Assembly (NCBI RefSeq): GCF_030268885.1
Contig: NZ_BSSA01000025.1
Location: 1-64,000, forward strand
Length of the DNA: 64,000 nucleotides
Reading direction: 5' to 3'
Source: Kitasatospora phosalacinea
Lineage (GTDB): Bacteria > Actinomycetota > Actinomycetes > Streptomycetales > Streptomycetaceae
Shown here: positions 23,074-30,583 of the stretch, piece after piece
Layout of the letters: every line of letters begins with the position of its first letter
Numbering within the stretch: position 1 is the stretch's first letter
Program-made: the position numbers and the translations under genes
Notes under the pieces: generated by a model
Seen by the model: the letters and a program-made list of their open reading frames with translations, nothing else
Told to the model about the DNA's origin: nothing
The model's database searches: none

Positions 23074-24672
23074 TCACGCCGACGGGCGGGCGCGACGCAG
23101 GACCGCTCCCGGACGGGCGCCGGTGAGTTCGCCGTCGAGGAGCACCGGTTCGCCCGCGACCAGCACGTGGGCGACGCCCGCCGCGTACCGCAGGGGGTGC
23201 TCGTAGGTGGCGCGGTCGGTGACGGTGCGGGGGTCGAAGGCCATCAGGTCGGCCACCCGGCCGACCGCCACCCTGCCGCGGTCGGCCAGGCCGATCCGGT
23301 CGGCGGGCAGCCCGGTCATCCGGTGGACCGCCTGCGGCAGCGTCAGCGGCCCCTCGCCGCGGGCCGCCGCGCCGAGGACCCGGGCGAAGGTGCCGAAGTG
23401 CCGGGGGTGAGGGTGGCCCCCGCAGGAGGCGTCGAGCTCCCAGCCGTCACTGGCCACCGCGGTGTGCGGACCGGCCAGCACCGCCGCGACGTCCGCCTCC
23501 GCCATCGCGTGGTTGACGATCAGCACCTCGCCGTGTCCCGCGAGCACCCGCAGGGCGGCCTCCGCGCCGCCGACGCCCTCCGCCAGTGCCACCTCGCGCA
23601 GTGTCGCACCGGTGTACCGGTCGTACGGCCCCGGAGCCATCGCCGCCAGCACGGTGCCCTCCGGGAGGAAGGTCCGGCCCTCCTTCACCGCCAACTCCCG
23701 TCCGATGCGCTCCCGTTGGACCGGATCGGCGAGCCGGGCCAGCAGCTCCGGGGTGCCGCCGTCCAGCGCCCAGCCGGGCAGCCGCGAGCTCAGCCGGGTC
23801 GAGGAGGCCGCGTACGGGTAGACGTCGGTCGCCACGTCCACGCCCGCCGCGCGGGCCGCGTCGATCAGCGCCAGCGCCTCGTGGACCTTGCCGTGGTTGG
23901 CGGGGCCCATCGCCTTCAGGTGGGAGACCTGCAGCCGCACGCCGGTCGCCCGGGCGGTGTCCAGCGCTTCGGTGAGGGCCGGCAGCAGCGCGTCGCCCTC
24001 GTCGCGCAGGTGCGTGCTGTACAGCAGCCCGTGCCGGTGCGCCTCGGCGGCCAGCGCCCGGACCTCGGCCGCGTCCGCGAACGAGCCCGGCGCGTAGATC
24101 AGGCCGGTGGAGAACCCGAAGGCGCCCTGCCGGGCGGCCCGGCCCAGCAGCTCGCACATCGCGGCCAGCTCGTCCGCCGAGGCCCGGCGCAGCGCGCTGC
24201 CGAGCACCGCCGCGCGGAGCGTCCCGTGGCCGACCTGGGCGGCCAGGTTGACCGCCGGGCGGGCGGCGGTGACCGCGGCGGCGAACGCGTCCAGGTCGAC
24301 CGGCGGCGGGGCGTCCGGGCCCGGGCCGGGCAGGACGCCCGGGCCCGCCGCCGGGTCGACCGGGAACGGGGACATCCCGCAGTTGCCCGTCACCACGGTG
24401 GTCACCCCCTGCCGCAGGCAGCCCTCCGCCTGCGGGGCGCCGGCCAGGGTCAGGTCGGCGTGCGAGTGGAGGTCGACCAGCCCGGGCGCCAGCACCAGCC
24501 CGCGGGCGTCCACCTCCCGCCGGGCCCGCCCCACCAGGTCGCCGACCCCGGCGATCCGGCCGGAGCGGACGGCGACGTCGGCGCGGACGGCCGGCGCCCC
24601 GGTGCCGTCGAGCACCTCGGCGCCGCGGACGACCAGGTCGTAGGGGAGGGGGCTGGGGTCGTGCCGGGACAT
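23074..24672 (-). CDS. N-acyl-D-amino-acid deacylase (D-aminoacylase, 532 aa)
   Basis: An amidohydrolase-superfamily enzyme. H69 and H71 in VDLHSHAD bind metal, and TGNCGMSPFP supplies the conserved cysteine ligand (C98) diagnostic of D-aminoacylases. YSTHLRDEGD, VSHLKAMG and the catalytic ASDGWELD segment follow. It hydrolyses N-acyl-D-amino acids to free D-amino acids. ATG 24672 lies 54 bp after the permease stop. With the permease and the PLP enzyme it forms an uptake and catabolism unit for D-amino-acid derivatives. The central domain keeps all motifs, so it should be active. Confidence 0.93.
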   Translation of the reverse strand: MSRHDPSPLPYDLVVRGAEVLDGTGAPAVRADVAVRSGRIAGVGDLVGRARREVDARGLVLAPGLVDLHSHADLTLAGAPQAEGCLRQGVTTVVTGNCGMSPFPVDPAAGPGVLPGPGPDAPPPVDLDAFAAAVTAARPAVNLAAQVGHGTLRAAVLGSALRRASADELAAMCELLGRAARQGAFGFSTGLIYAPGSFADAAEVRALAAEAHRHGLLYSTHLRDEGDALLPALTEALDTARATGVRLQVSHLKAMGPANHGKVHEALALIDAARAAGVDVATDVYPYAASSTRLSSRLPGWALDGGTPELLARLADPVQRERIGRELAVKEGRTFLPEGTVLAAMAPGPYDRYTGATLREVALAEGVGGAEAALRVLAGHGEVLIVNHAMAEADVAAVLAGPHTAVASDGWELDASCGGHPHPRHFGTFARVLGAAARGEGPLTLPQAVHRMTGLPADRIGLADRGRVAVGRVADLMAFDPRTVTDRATYEHPLRYAAGVAHVLVAGEPVLLDGELTGARPGAVLRRARPSA

Positions 24673-24726
24673 GGCGATCGGGCTCTCTCGGGAGTCGGGG
24701 CGGGGGAGGGGACGGCGTGCGGCCGG

Positions 24727-26193
24727 TCAGGTCAGTACGGTGAGCAGGAGGAAGTAGACCGCGGCGGCCGGCAGGAGCACGGACCAGCCGAGGAGCACCA
24801 GCACGCGCAGGCGGCGCGCTCCGGCGAAGCCGTGGGCGGCCAGCATGTTGGGATTGGGGAACGGGCCGTAGGTGTCGGCCTTGGAGCCCCACAGGTAGGT
24901 GACCGTCCAGGCGGCCGGGCTCAGGCCCAGGGAGTCGCCGAGCGGCCCGAACACCTTGTGCAGCAGCACCACGTGCGCGGCGGTGGCGCCCGGTACGGCC
25001 AGCCAGCCGAGCAGCGCGACCACCACGGCGAAGCCCAGCGGCGGGAGCTGGGCCGCGTGACCGCCGAAACGCTCCATCAGCACGTCGTACGGGCGCAGGA
25101 GTTCCACGGCGCGGAAGAACGCGGCCAGGGCGAGGAAGAGGACCAGGGTCGGCAGGCCCCGGCGGGCGCCGACGGCGAACCGGCGCGCCGCCGCCCCCGG
25201 CCGCAGTCCGCCGCCGAGCGCCGTGGCCGCGGCCATCAGCGGGAGCGCCGCCAGCGGGAACAGCGCCCCGGTGCGGGTGACGGCGGCGCCGACCACGCAG
25301 ACCCCGAGCGCCGTGGCGAACGCGGTCGCGGCCCACCGCTCGCGCCCGCCCCCCGGAGAGGACGCGGGGGCGGACGGTGCCGGTGCGGCGTGCGCGGAGG
25401 ACGCGGGGGCGGGCGGCACCGGGTAGTGCTCGTCGGGGCGGCGGTCGGTCCGGCGCTGGATCAGCGGCAGGGCGACGCGGGCCACCGCCAGGGAGACCGC
25501 GGTGAGCGGCAGGGCGCCGACCAGGAGGTAGCCGCCGTAGCTCGTCCCGGCGGCGTCCAGGACGGCGACGTTGGAGCCGGCGAACGGCGCCAGGGCGAGA
25601 CCGGAGCAGCCGCCGAGGAACATGGCCGCGGCGGTGGTGGACCGGGTCAGGCCGGCCCGCGCGGCGACCGGGACGACCAGGGGCGCGGCCACCGCGAGGG
25701 CGCCGGCCAGGGTGCCGAGGGCGAAGACCAGGACCAGGCAGGTGCCCCAGACGGCGAGGGGGAGCACCCGGGGACCGCGCCCGGCCAGCGGGCGCAGCAC
25801 CGCGCCGACCAGGGCCCCGGCTGCCCCCGTCGCGGCGAGCACCTCGCCGAGCGCCGTGCCGAGCAGGGCGACCAGGCCGATGAGGGCGACCTGGTCGGCG
25901 AGGCTGTGCAGGCCGAGGGAGAGCAGTTCGCCCGGCGTCGGACGGGCCATCAGCAGGGCGGCCACCAGGGCGGCCCCGGTCGCCCGGGCCATGGGCGTGC
26001 CGGCCAGCGCCAGCACCGCGTACAGCACGATCGGCAGCAGGCCCCATACCGTCGGCGGGCGCACGGCGAGACCCGCGGCTCCTGCGGCGAGCGCCCCGAC
26101 GACGGCCGCCGCGGTGGTCCAGCGGCGCGCCGGGGCGCCGTGGGAAGCGGTCGGCGGCGCCGCCTCCGGCCGCCCCGGGACGACGGCGCTCAC
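24727..26193 (-). CDS. GntP-like permease (488 aa)
   Basis: Highly hydrophobic with roughly 12 membrane segments in two halves separated by a cytoplasmic Pro/Ala/Ser-rich loop (about residues 250-285, PAPASSAHAAPAPSAPASS). The segment MFLGGCSGLALAPFAGSNVA and the C-terminal TYLWGSKADTYGPFPNPNM are characteristic, re-entrant-like motifs of anion symporters near the GntP/gluconate group. Neighbouring D-aminoacylase and PLP enzyme point to N-acyl-D-amino acids or a related acid as substrate. GTG 26193 overlaps the PLP-enzyme stop by 4 bp (GTGA), so translation is coupled. Confidence 0.78.
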   Translation of the reverse strand: MSAVVPGRPEAAPPTASHGAPARRWTTAAAVVGALAAGAAGLAVRPPTVWGLLPIVLYAVLALAGTPMARATGAALVAALLMARPTPGELLSLGLHSLADQVALIGLVALLGTALGEVLAATGAAGALVGAVLRPLAGRGPRVLPLAVWGTCLVLVFALGTLAGALAVAAPLVVPVAARAGLTRSTTAAAMFLGGCSGLALAPFAGSNVAVLDAAGTSYGGYLLVGALPLTAVSLAVARVALPLIQRRTDRRPDEHYPVPPAPASSAHAAPAPSAPASSPGGGRERWAATAFATALGVCVVGAAVTRTGALFPLAALPLMAAATALGGGLRPGAAARRFAVGARRGLPTLVLFLALAAFFRAVELLRPYDVLMERFGGHAAQLPPLGFAVVVALLGWLAVPGATAAHVVLLHKVFGPLGDSLGLSPAAWTVTYLWGSKADTYGPFPNPNMLAAHGFAGARRLRVLVLLGWSVLLPAAAVYFLLLTVLT

Positions 26194-27545
26194 CGGGCCG
26201 CGCCCCCGTCCCGCACGTCGCGGCCGAGACCGACCAGGGCGTCGGCGTGCGCCCCGCCCGCCTCGGCGACGATCTCCGCCAGGGTCTGCTCGCGGCGCAC
26301 CTCGGCGAACCGCACCCGGCCGTCCACGACGGTGGTGAAAGCGTGCACGGCCGGCCGCGGGACGCTGTTGTAGGCCCAGGGAGCGGAGGTGTAGTAGCCG
26401 CCGGTGTCCGGCAGCACCACCAGGTCCGCCGCTTCGATCCGCGGCAGCAGCCGCTCGCGCGCCACCAGGTCGCCCGCGAAGCAGAGCGGGCCCGCGACGT
26501 CGTGCACCACCGGCTCGGCGGTGCTCGGCGTGCCGTCCGGGCGTAGCACCTCCACCCGCAGCGGCCAGGAGTCGGGCATCAGGACCGTGCGGGTGGCGAG
26601 GTGCCCGCCCGCGTGGGTCAGGGCGACGCGGCGGCCGCCGACCTCCTTGGCGTACTCGACGCGGGCCGCCGTGAAGCCGTTCTTCGCCACCACCGAGCGG
26701 CCGAACTCGGTCACCAGCGCGTACGACCCGTCGAACAGGCCGGGGACGGCGGCGCGCAGGCCACGGGCGTAGCCGGCGAAGTCCGGGGACACCTCGTCGC
26801 TGCCGAAGTCGACGGGCAGACCGCCGCCGAGGTCGATGCTGGTGACCTGCCGCCGTCCGGCCCGGGCGTTGACCTCCTCCGCCAGCTCCCACGCCGCGCG
26901 CACGCCCGCCGCCATCAGGTCCGGCGGGCAGCCCTGCGACCCCACGTGCACGTGCAGGCGGGTCAGCCACGGGTGACGGTCGAACGCCGCCAGCACCCGT
27001 TCCCGGGCCCCCGGGTCCCGCAGCGGCGCACCGAACTTGGAGTGCGCGGAGGCCGTGCTCATCGCCCCGATCGTGCCCGCGCCGACCTGCGGATTGACCC
27101 GCAGTCCCAGGACCGAGGAGGTCGTCCGGGCGGCCCGCAGCGCGGCGATCCGGTCCAGCTCCGCCAGGTTGTCGGCGTTGACGGCGACACCCAGCTCCAG
27201 CGCCCGGGACAGCTCCCCGCCGGTCTTCGCCGGGGAGTCCAGCACGATCCGGTCGGCCGGCACCCCGGCCGCCAGCGCCAGTGCCAACTCGCCCGGGCTG
27301 GCCACCTCGCAGCCCATCCCCGCGTCCGCGACCAGCCGCAGCACCGGCACCAGCGCGCACGCCTTCACCGCGAAGGCGTGCAGCACCGGCGCGTCCCCGC
27401 CGAAGGCCGCCCGCAACGAGGCCACCGTGCGCCGCACGCCGTCCACGTCCAGGAAGCCCGCCGCCACCCGCCGCTCGCCGACCAGTCCGGCCGCCACCGC
27501 CGCCCGCACCACCTCGGCGCGCCGTTCCACACCCGTCGCCTGCAC
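26190..27545 (-). CDS. Fold-type III PLP enzyme, Y4yA/decarboxylase-like (451 aa)
   Basis: Group IV decarboxylase/alanine-racemase fold. K61 in HAFAVKACAL forms the PLP Schiff base, GCEVASPGE follows, HSKFGAP is the barrel motif, IDLGGGLPVDF is the glycine-rich phosphate loop, and the C-terminal domain carries the active-site cysteine of GPLCFAGD plus the aromatic DTGGYYTSAPWAY. It acts on an amino acid by decarboxylation, epimerisation or dehydration; which one cannot be read. GTG 27545 has GAGAGG upstream. First gene of the D-amino-acid unit, divergent from an AsnC-type regulator, its likely controller. Confidence 0.88.
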   Translation of the reverse strand: MQATGVERRAEVVRAAVAAGLVGERRVAAGFLDVDGVRRTVASLRAAFGGDAPVLHAFAVKACALVPVLRLVADAGMGCEVASPGELALALAAGVPADRIVLDSPAKTGGELSRALELGVAVNADNLAELDRIAALRAARTTSSVLGLRVNPQVGAGTIGAMSTASAHSKFGAPLRDPGARERVLAAFDRHPWLTRLHVHVGSQGCPPDLMAAGVRAAWELAEEVNARAGRRQVTSIDLGGGLPVDFGSDEVSPDFAGYARGLRAAVPGLFDGSYALVTEFGRSVVAKNGFTAARVEYAKEVGGRRVALTHAGGHLATRTVLMPDSWPLRVEVLRPDGTPSTAEPVVHDVAGPLCFAGDLVARERLLPRIEAADLVVLPDTGGYYTSAPWAYNSVPRPAVHAFTTVVDGRVRFAEVRREQTLAEIVAEAGGAHADALVGLGRDVRDGGAAR

Positions 27546-27681
27546 CGCCCACCCGCCTCTCGCTCGTCCTGTCCGACCAGCATCGGCAGGTCGGACCCCG
27601 GAGCGGACCCGCCGCCCGATACCGTCACGATGGAGCCCCACCGGCGCCTCATCCGCAGGAGCCGTGCGGCAGACTGGCGGA

Positions 27682-28698
27682 ATGCCGCCCGAATCCGTCG
27701 ACGAACTCGACCTGGAACTGCTCAACGCGCTCCAGATCACCCCCCGCGCCCCGTGGTCCCGGCTCGGCCGCGCCCTCGGCGTCGACCCCGCCACCGCGGC
27801 CCGCCGCTGGGAACGCCTGCGCACCCACGGCCTCGCCTGGACCACCTGCGCGCTCGGACCGGCCTACCACCACGCGTTCTGCCTCGCCTACGTCCGGCTG
27901 CGCCCGCTCCCCGGCGCGCTCGACACCCTCCTCGCCCACCTCACCGCCCGCCCCGAGGTGCTGTACCTCCACCAGCTCACCGGCCGCTGGCCGTTGCTCG
28001 CCGTGGTCGCCGCCCGCTCGCCCGAGGACCTCGCCGCCGTCCTGGCCACCGCCGTCGAGCACGCTCCCGGCCTCGCCCGCCACCGGGCGGACCTGCGCAC
28101 CGCGGGCCACGGCGAACCCACCCGGTGGCGGTTGCGCGCCCTCGGACCCGCCCAGCGCCAGGCCCTCCAGCCACCGGCCGGCCCCGCCGCCGACCCGGCC
28201 CCGCCGCGACCCCATCCGCTCGACGAGCCGCTGTACGCCCTGCTCCGCGAGGACGGCCGCACGCCCCTCGCCGAACTCGCCGCCCGCACCGGCGCTAGCG
28301 AACCCACCGTCCGGCGCCGCCTCGGTCTGCTCACCGCCACCGACGCGTTGCGGGTGCGCTGCGAGGTCGCCCAGTCCGTCACCGGCTGGCCGGTCACCGC
28401 CGTGCTGCGTTGCAGCGTGCCCGCCGCCGAACTCGACCGCACCGCACGCGCCTTGGCCGTTCTCCCCGACGTCCGCCTCAGCTGCGCGCTCACCGGCCGG
28501 GCCAATCTGCTGCTGATGCTCTGGCTGCGCTCTCTGGACCAACTCCCTTCGCAGGAAGCGATTTTGGCGTCACGCCACCCCGAAGTGCGGATCGAGGAGC
28601 GCGAGGTGTGCCTGCGCACCGTCAAACAGCTCGGCAGGCTGCTCGGGCCGGGCGGCCGTGCCGTCGGCCACGCGGACGCGGGCCCCGCCGTGCCGTGA
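27682..28698 (+). CDS. Lrp/AsnC family transcriptional regulator, double-length (338 aa)
   Basis: Two AsnC-type units in one chain. The first HTH is at about residues 5-50 (VDELDLELLNALQITPRAPW, LGRALGVDPATAARRWERLR), the second at about 175-220 (LDEPLYALLREDGRTPLAEL, GASEPTVRRRLGLL), each followed by a RAM-like ligand domain (VLYLHQLTGRWPLLAVVAAR and VRLSCALTGRANLLLMLWLR). Such double AsnC proteins are frequent in actinobacteria and bind amino acids. It is divergent from the PLP/permease/D-aminoacylase unit with 136 bp between the starts, so it very likely controls that unit. Confidence 0.92.
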   Translation: MPPESVDELDLELLNALQITPRAPWSRLGRALGVDPATAARRWERLRTHGLAWTTCALGPAYHHAFCLAYVRLRPLPGALDTLLAHLTARPEVLYLHQLTGRWPLLAVVAARSPEDLAAVLATAVEHAPGLARHRADLRTAGHGEPTRWRLRALGPAQRQALQPPAGPAADPAPPRPHPLDEPLYALLREDGRTPLAELAARTGASEPTVRRRLGLLTATDALRVRCEVAQSVTGWPVTAVLRCSVPAAELDRTARALAVLPDVRLSCALTGRANLLLMLWLRSLDQLPSQEAILASRHPEVRIEEREVCLRTVKQLGRLLGPGGRAVGHADAGPAVP

Positions 28699-29019
28699 CC
28701 GGTGGGTGCACCGCCCGGCGCGGGACGCCGGACCGTTGTGAGAAGGGTTGACTGTGCATGCGCAAGTGATGCAGGCTGCGGCCGTCGCCCTTGAGGCGTC
28801 CCGCCTGCACGGGGGAGCGTCTCCGCGTGATTGTTAGCGCTAACATGCCTGGCGGTCATCGGCCCCCACCCCTGGCCGGCCTTCGCGCACCGGGCGGCGT
28901 CCACCCGCGCGCAACACCGAGGTTCCGTCCCCGCTCGAACGGACCGTTTCAACCGACCCGCGGACGACCCGCAGGTCGGAGCCCTGAACTCCTGTCCACC
29001 CACAGTGAAGGAAGAGCCC
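28699..29019 (+). promoter_or_regulatory. Upstream region of the CE1-type esterase gene
   Basis: 321 bases without a gene. It holds the LacI-type palindrome at 28832-28845. About 175 bp separate this from the esterase GTG at 29020, so a long leader is likely. The ribosome site GAAGGAAGAG lies at 29008-29017. No other element is recognised. Confidence 0.5.
28832..28845. promoter_or_regulatory. LacI-family operator palindrome
   Basis: TGTTAGCGCTAACA is a perfect 14-nt palindrome with the CG centre typical of LacI/GalR-family operators. It lies upstream of a secreted carbohydrate esterase, so a sugar-responsive repressor is expected. The regulator gene is not in the window. Confidence 0.75.
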
Positions 29020-30369
29020 GTGAAACGCAGTTCCCTGTTCACCCGTGCGTTGGCCCCGGTGGTGGTCGCCCTGGCGGCGTTCGGCACGGCGCTGAGCACC
29101 GGCCCCGGTGCGGCCGCCGCTCCGGGCACGGCTGCCGCGCAGGTCACCGCCACCGCGGCCAGCAGCGGCTGCGGCAAGGCGCCGCTGACGAGCGGCGCCC
29201 GCACGATCACCAGCAGCGGCCAGACCCGCAGCTACATCCTGCGGGTCCCCGCCAACTACGACCCGAACCGCGCCTACCGGTTGGTCTTCGGGTTCCACTG
29301 GCGGGGCGGCACCGCCAACGACGTCGACTCGGGCGGCACCGACGGGTACAACTGGTCCTACTACGGCCTGCGGCGGCTGGCGGACGCCGACAACAACGGC
29401 ACCGTCTTCGTCGCGCCGCAGGGCTTCGACAACGGCTGGGCCAACACCAACGGCCAGGACGTCACCTTCGTCGACGACCTGACCGGGCAGCTCGAAGCCG
29501 GCCTGTGCATCGACACGACGCGGCTGTTCGCCGCCGGTTTCAGCTACGGCGGCGGGATGAGCTACGCGCTCGCCTGCAGCCGGGCGACGGTCTTCCGCGC
29601 GGTCGCGGTCTACGCCGGGGCGAACCTCAGCGGGTGCAACGGCGGTACGCAGCCGATCGCCTACATGGGGCTGCACGGCCTCCGCGACGACGTCCTGCCG
29701 ATCTCCCTGGGCAGGGGACTGCGCGACCAGTTCGTCAGGAACAACGGCTGCACCCCGCAGACCCCGCCCGAGCCGGCCCCCGGCAGCCTGACGCACGTCG
29801 TCACCGCCTACTCCGGGTGCAAGGCCGGCTACCCGGTCGTCTGGGCCGCGTTCGACGGGGCGGGCCACGACCCCGGCCCGATCGACGGGTGCACCTGCGA
29901 CGGCTGGCGCACCTGGACGTCCGGTGAGGTCTGGAAGTTCTTCGGCCAGTTCGGCTCCGGCACCTCCACTCCGCCGAGCACCGGCCAGGAGATCGTGGGC
30001 CAGGCCTCGGGCCGTTGCCTCGACGTCCCGGGCTCCGCCACGAGCAACGGCACCCAGACCCAACTGTGGGACTGCCACGGCGGCACCAACCAGCGGTGGA
30101 CCTACACGGCGAACAAGCAGCTGGTGGTCTACGGCAACAAGTGCCTGGACGCCTCGGGCCAGGGGACCGGCAACGGCACCGCCGTCGTGATCTGGGACTG
30201 CAACGGGCAGAGCAACCAGCAGTGGAACGTCAACGCCAACGGCACCGTCACCGGAGTGCAGTCGGGCCTGTGCCTGGACGCCGCCGGCACGGGCACGGCG
30301 AACGGGACGAAGGTCCAGCTGTGGGCCTGCTCGGGCGCGGGCAACCAGCAGTGGAGCCTGCGCAACTGA
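29020..30369 (+). CDS. Secreted CE1/feruloyl-acetylxylan-type esterase with ricin B lectin domain (449 aa)
   Basis: A Sec signal peptide (basic start MKRSS, hydrophobic VVVALAAFGTALS, then an Ala-rich cleavage zone near 33-40) precedes an alpha/beta hydrolase of the LpqC/PHB-depolymerase-like CE1 type. The nucleophile is S175 in GFSYGG; an Asp and a His (GAGHDPG) follow. After a Thr/Ser/Pro linker (about 318-325), a CBM13 trefoil carries three repeats with the QxW motif (NQRW, NQQW, NQQW). Family members release ferulate or acetate from xylan. GTG 29020 follows GAAGGAAGAG. A LacI-type operator lies upstream and a terminator downstream. Confidence 0.9.
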   Translation: MKRSSLFTRALAPVVVALAAFGTALSTGPGAAAAPGTAAAQVTATAASSGCGKAPLTSGARTITSSGQTRSYILRVPANYDPNRAYRLVFGFHWRGGTANDVDSGGTDGYNWSYYGLRRLADADNNGTVFVAPQGFDNGWANTNGQDVTFVDDLTGQLEAGLCIDTTRLFAAGFSYGGGMSYALACSRATVFRAVAVYAGANLSGCNGGTQPIAYMGLHGLRDDVLPISLGRGLRDQFVRNNGCTPQTPPEPAPGSLTHVVTAYSGCKAGYPVVWAAFDGAGHDPGPIDGCTCDGWRTWTSGEVWKFFGQFGSGTSTPPSTGQEIVGQASGRCLDVPGSATSNGTQTQLWDCHGGTNQRWTYTANKQLVVYGNKCLDASGQGTGNGTAVVIWDCNGQSNQQWNVNANGTVTGVQSGLCLDAAGTGTANGTKVQLWACSGAGNQQWSLRN

Positions 30370-30392
30370 CCGGCCCCGAACCGCCCCGCCCC

Positions 30393-30425
30393 GCCCCGTC
30401 CCCGGCGTCGAGCCGGGGGCGGGGC
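30393..30425 (+). terminator. Terminator after the esterase gene
   Basis: Stem GCCCCGTCCCCGGC (30393-30406) with GCCGGGGGCGGGGC (30412-30425), loop GTCGA, one G-T pair. An A/T-rich stretch follows at 30430-30480, the likely promoter of the next gene. Confidence 0.75.
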
Positions 30426-30583
30426 TCCGCCAACTTTTACCAACTTCCTTCACTGTATTGGATTTTGACCTTTCGTTACGCCCCGCCCCTTCACGCCGTC
30501 CGTCGCGATCCGGGAGGCTTCGGCTGATTCTCGGCCGAGGCGCCCGGACCGGGTGCCCGGCCCTCCTGGGAGGAACCCGCACC

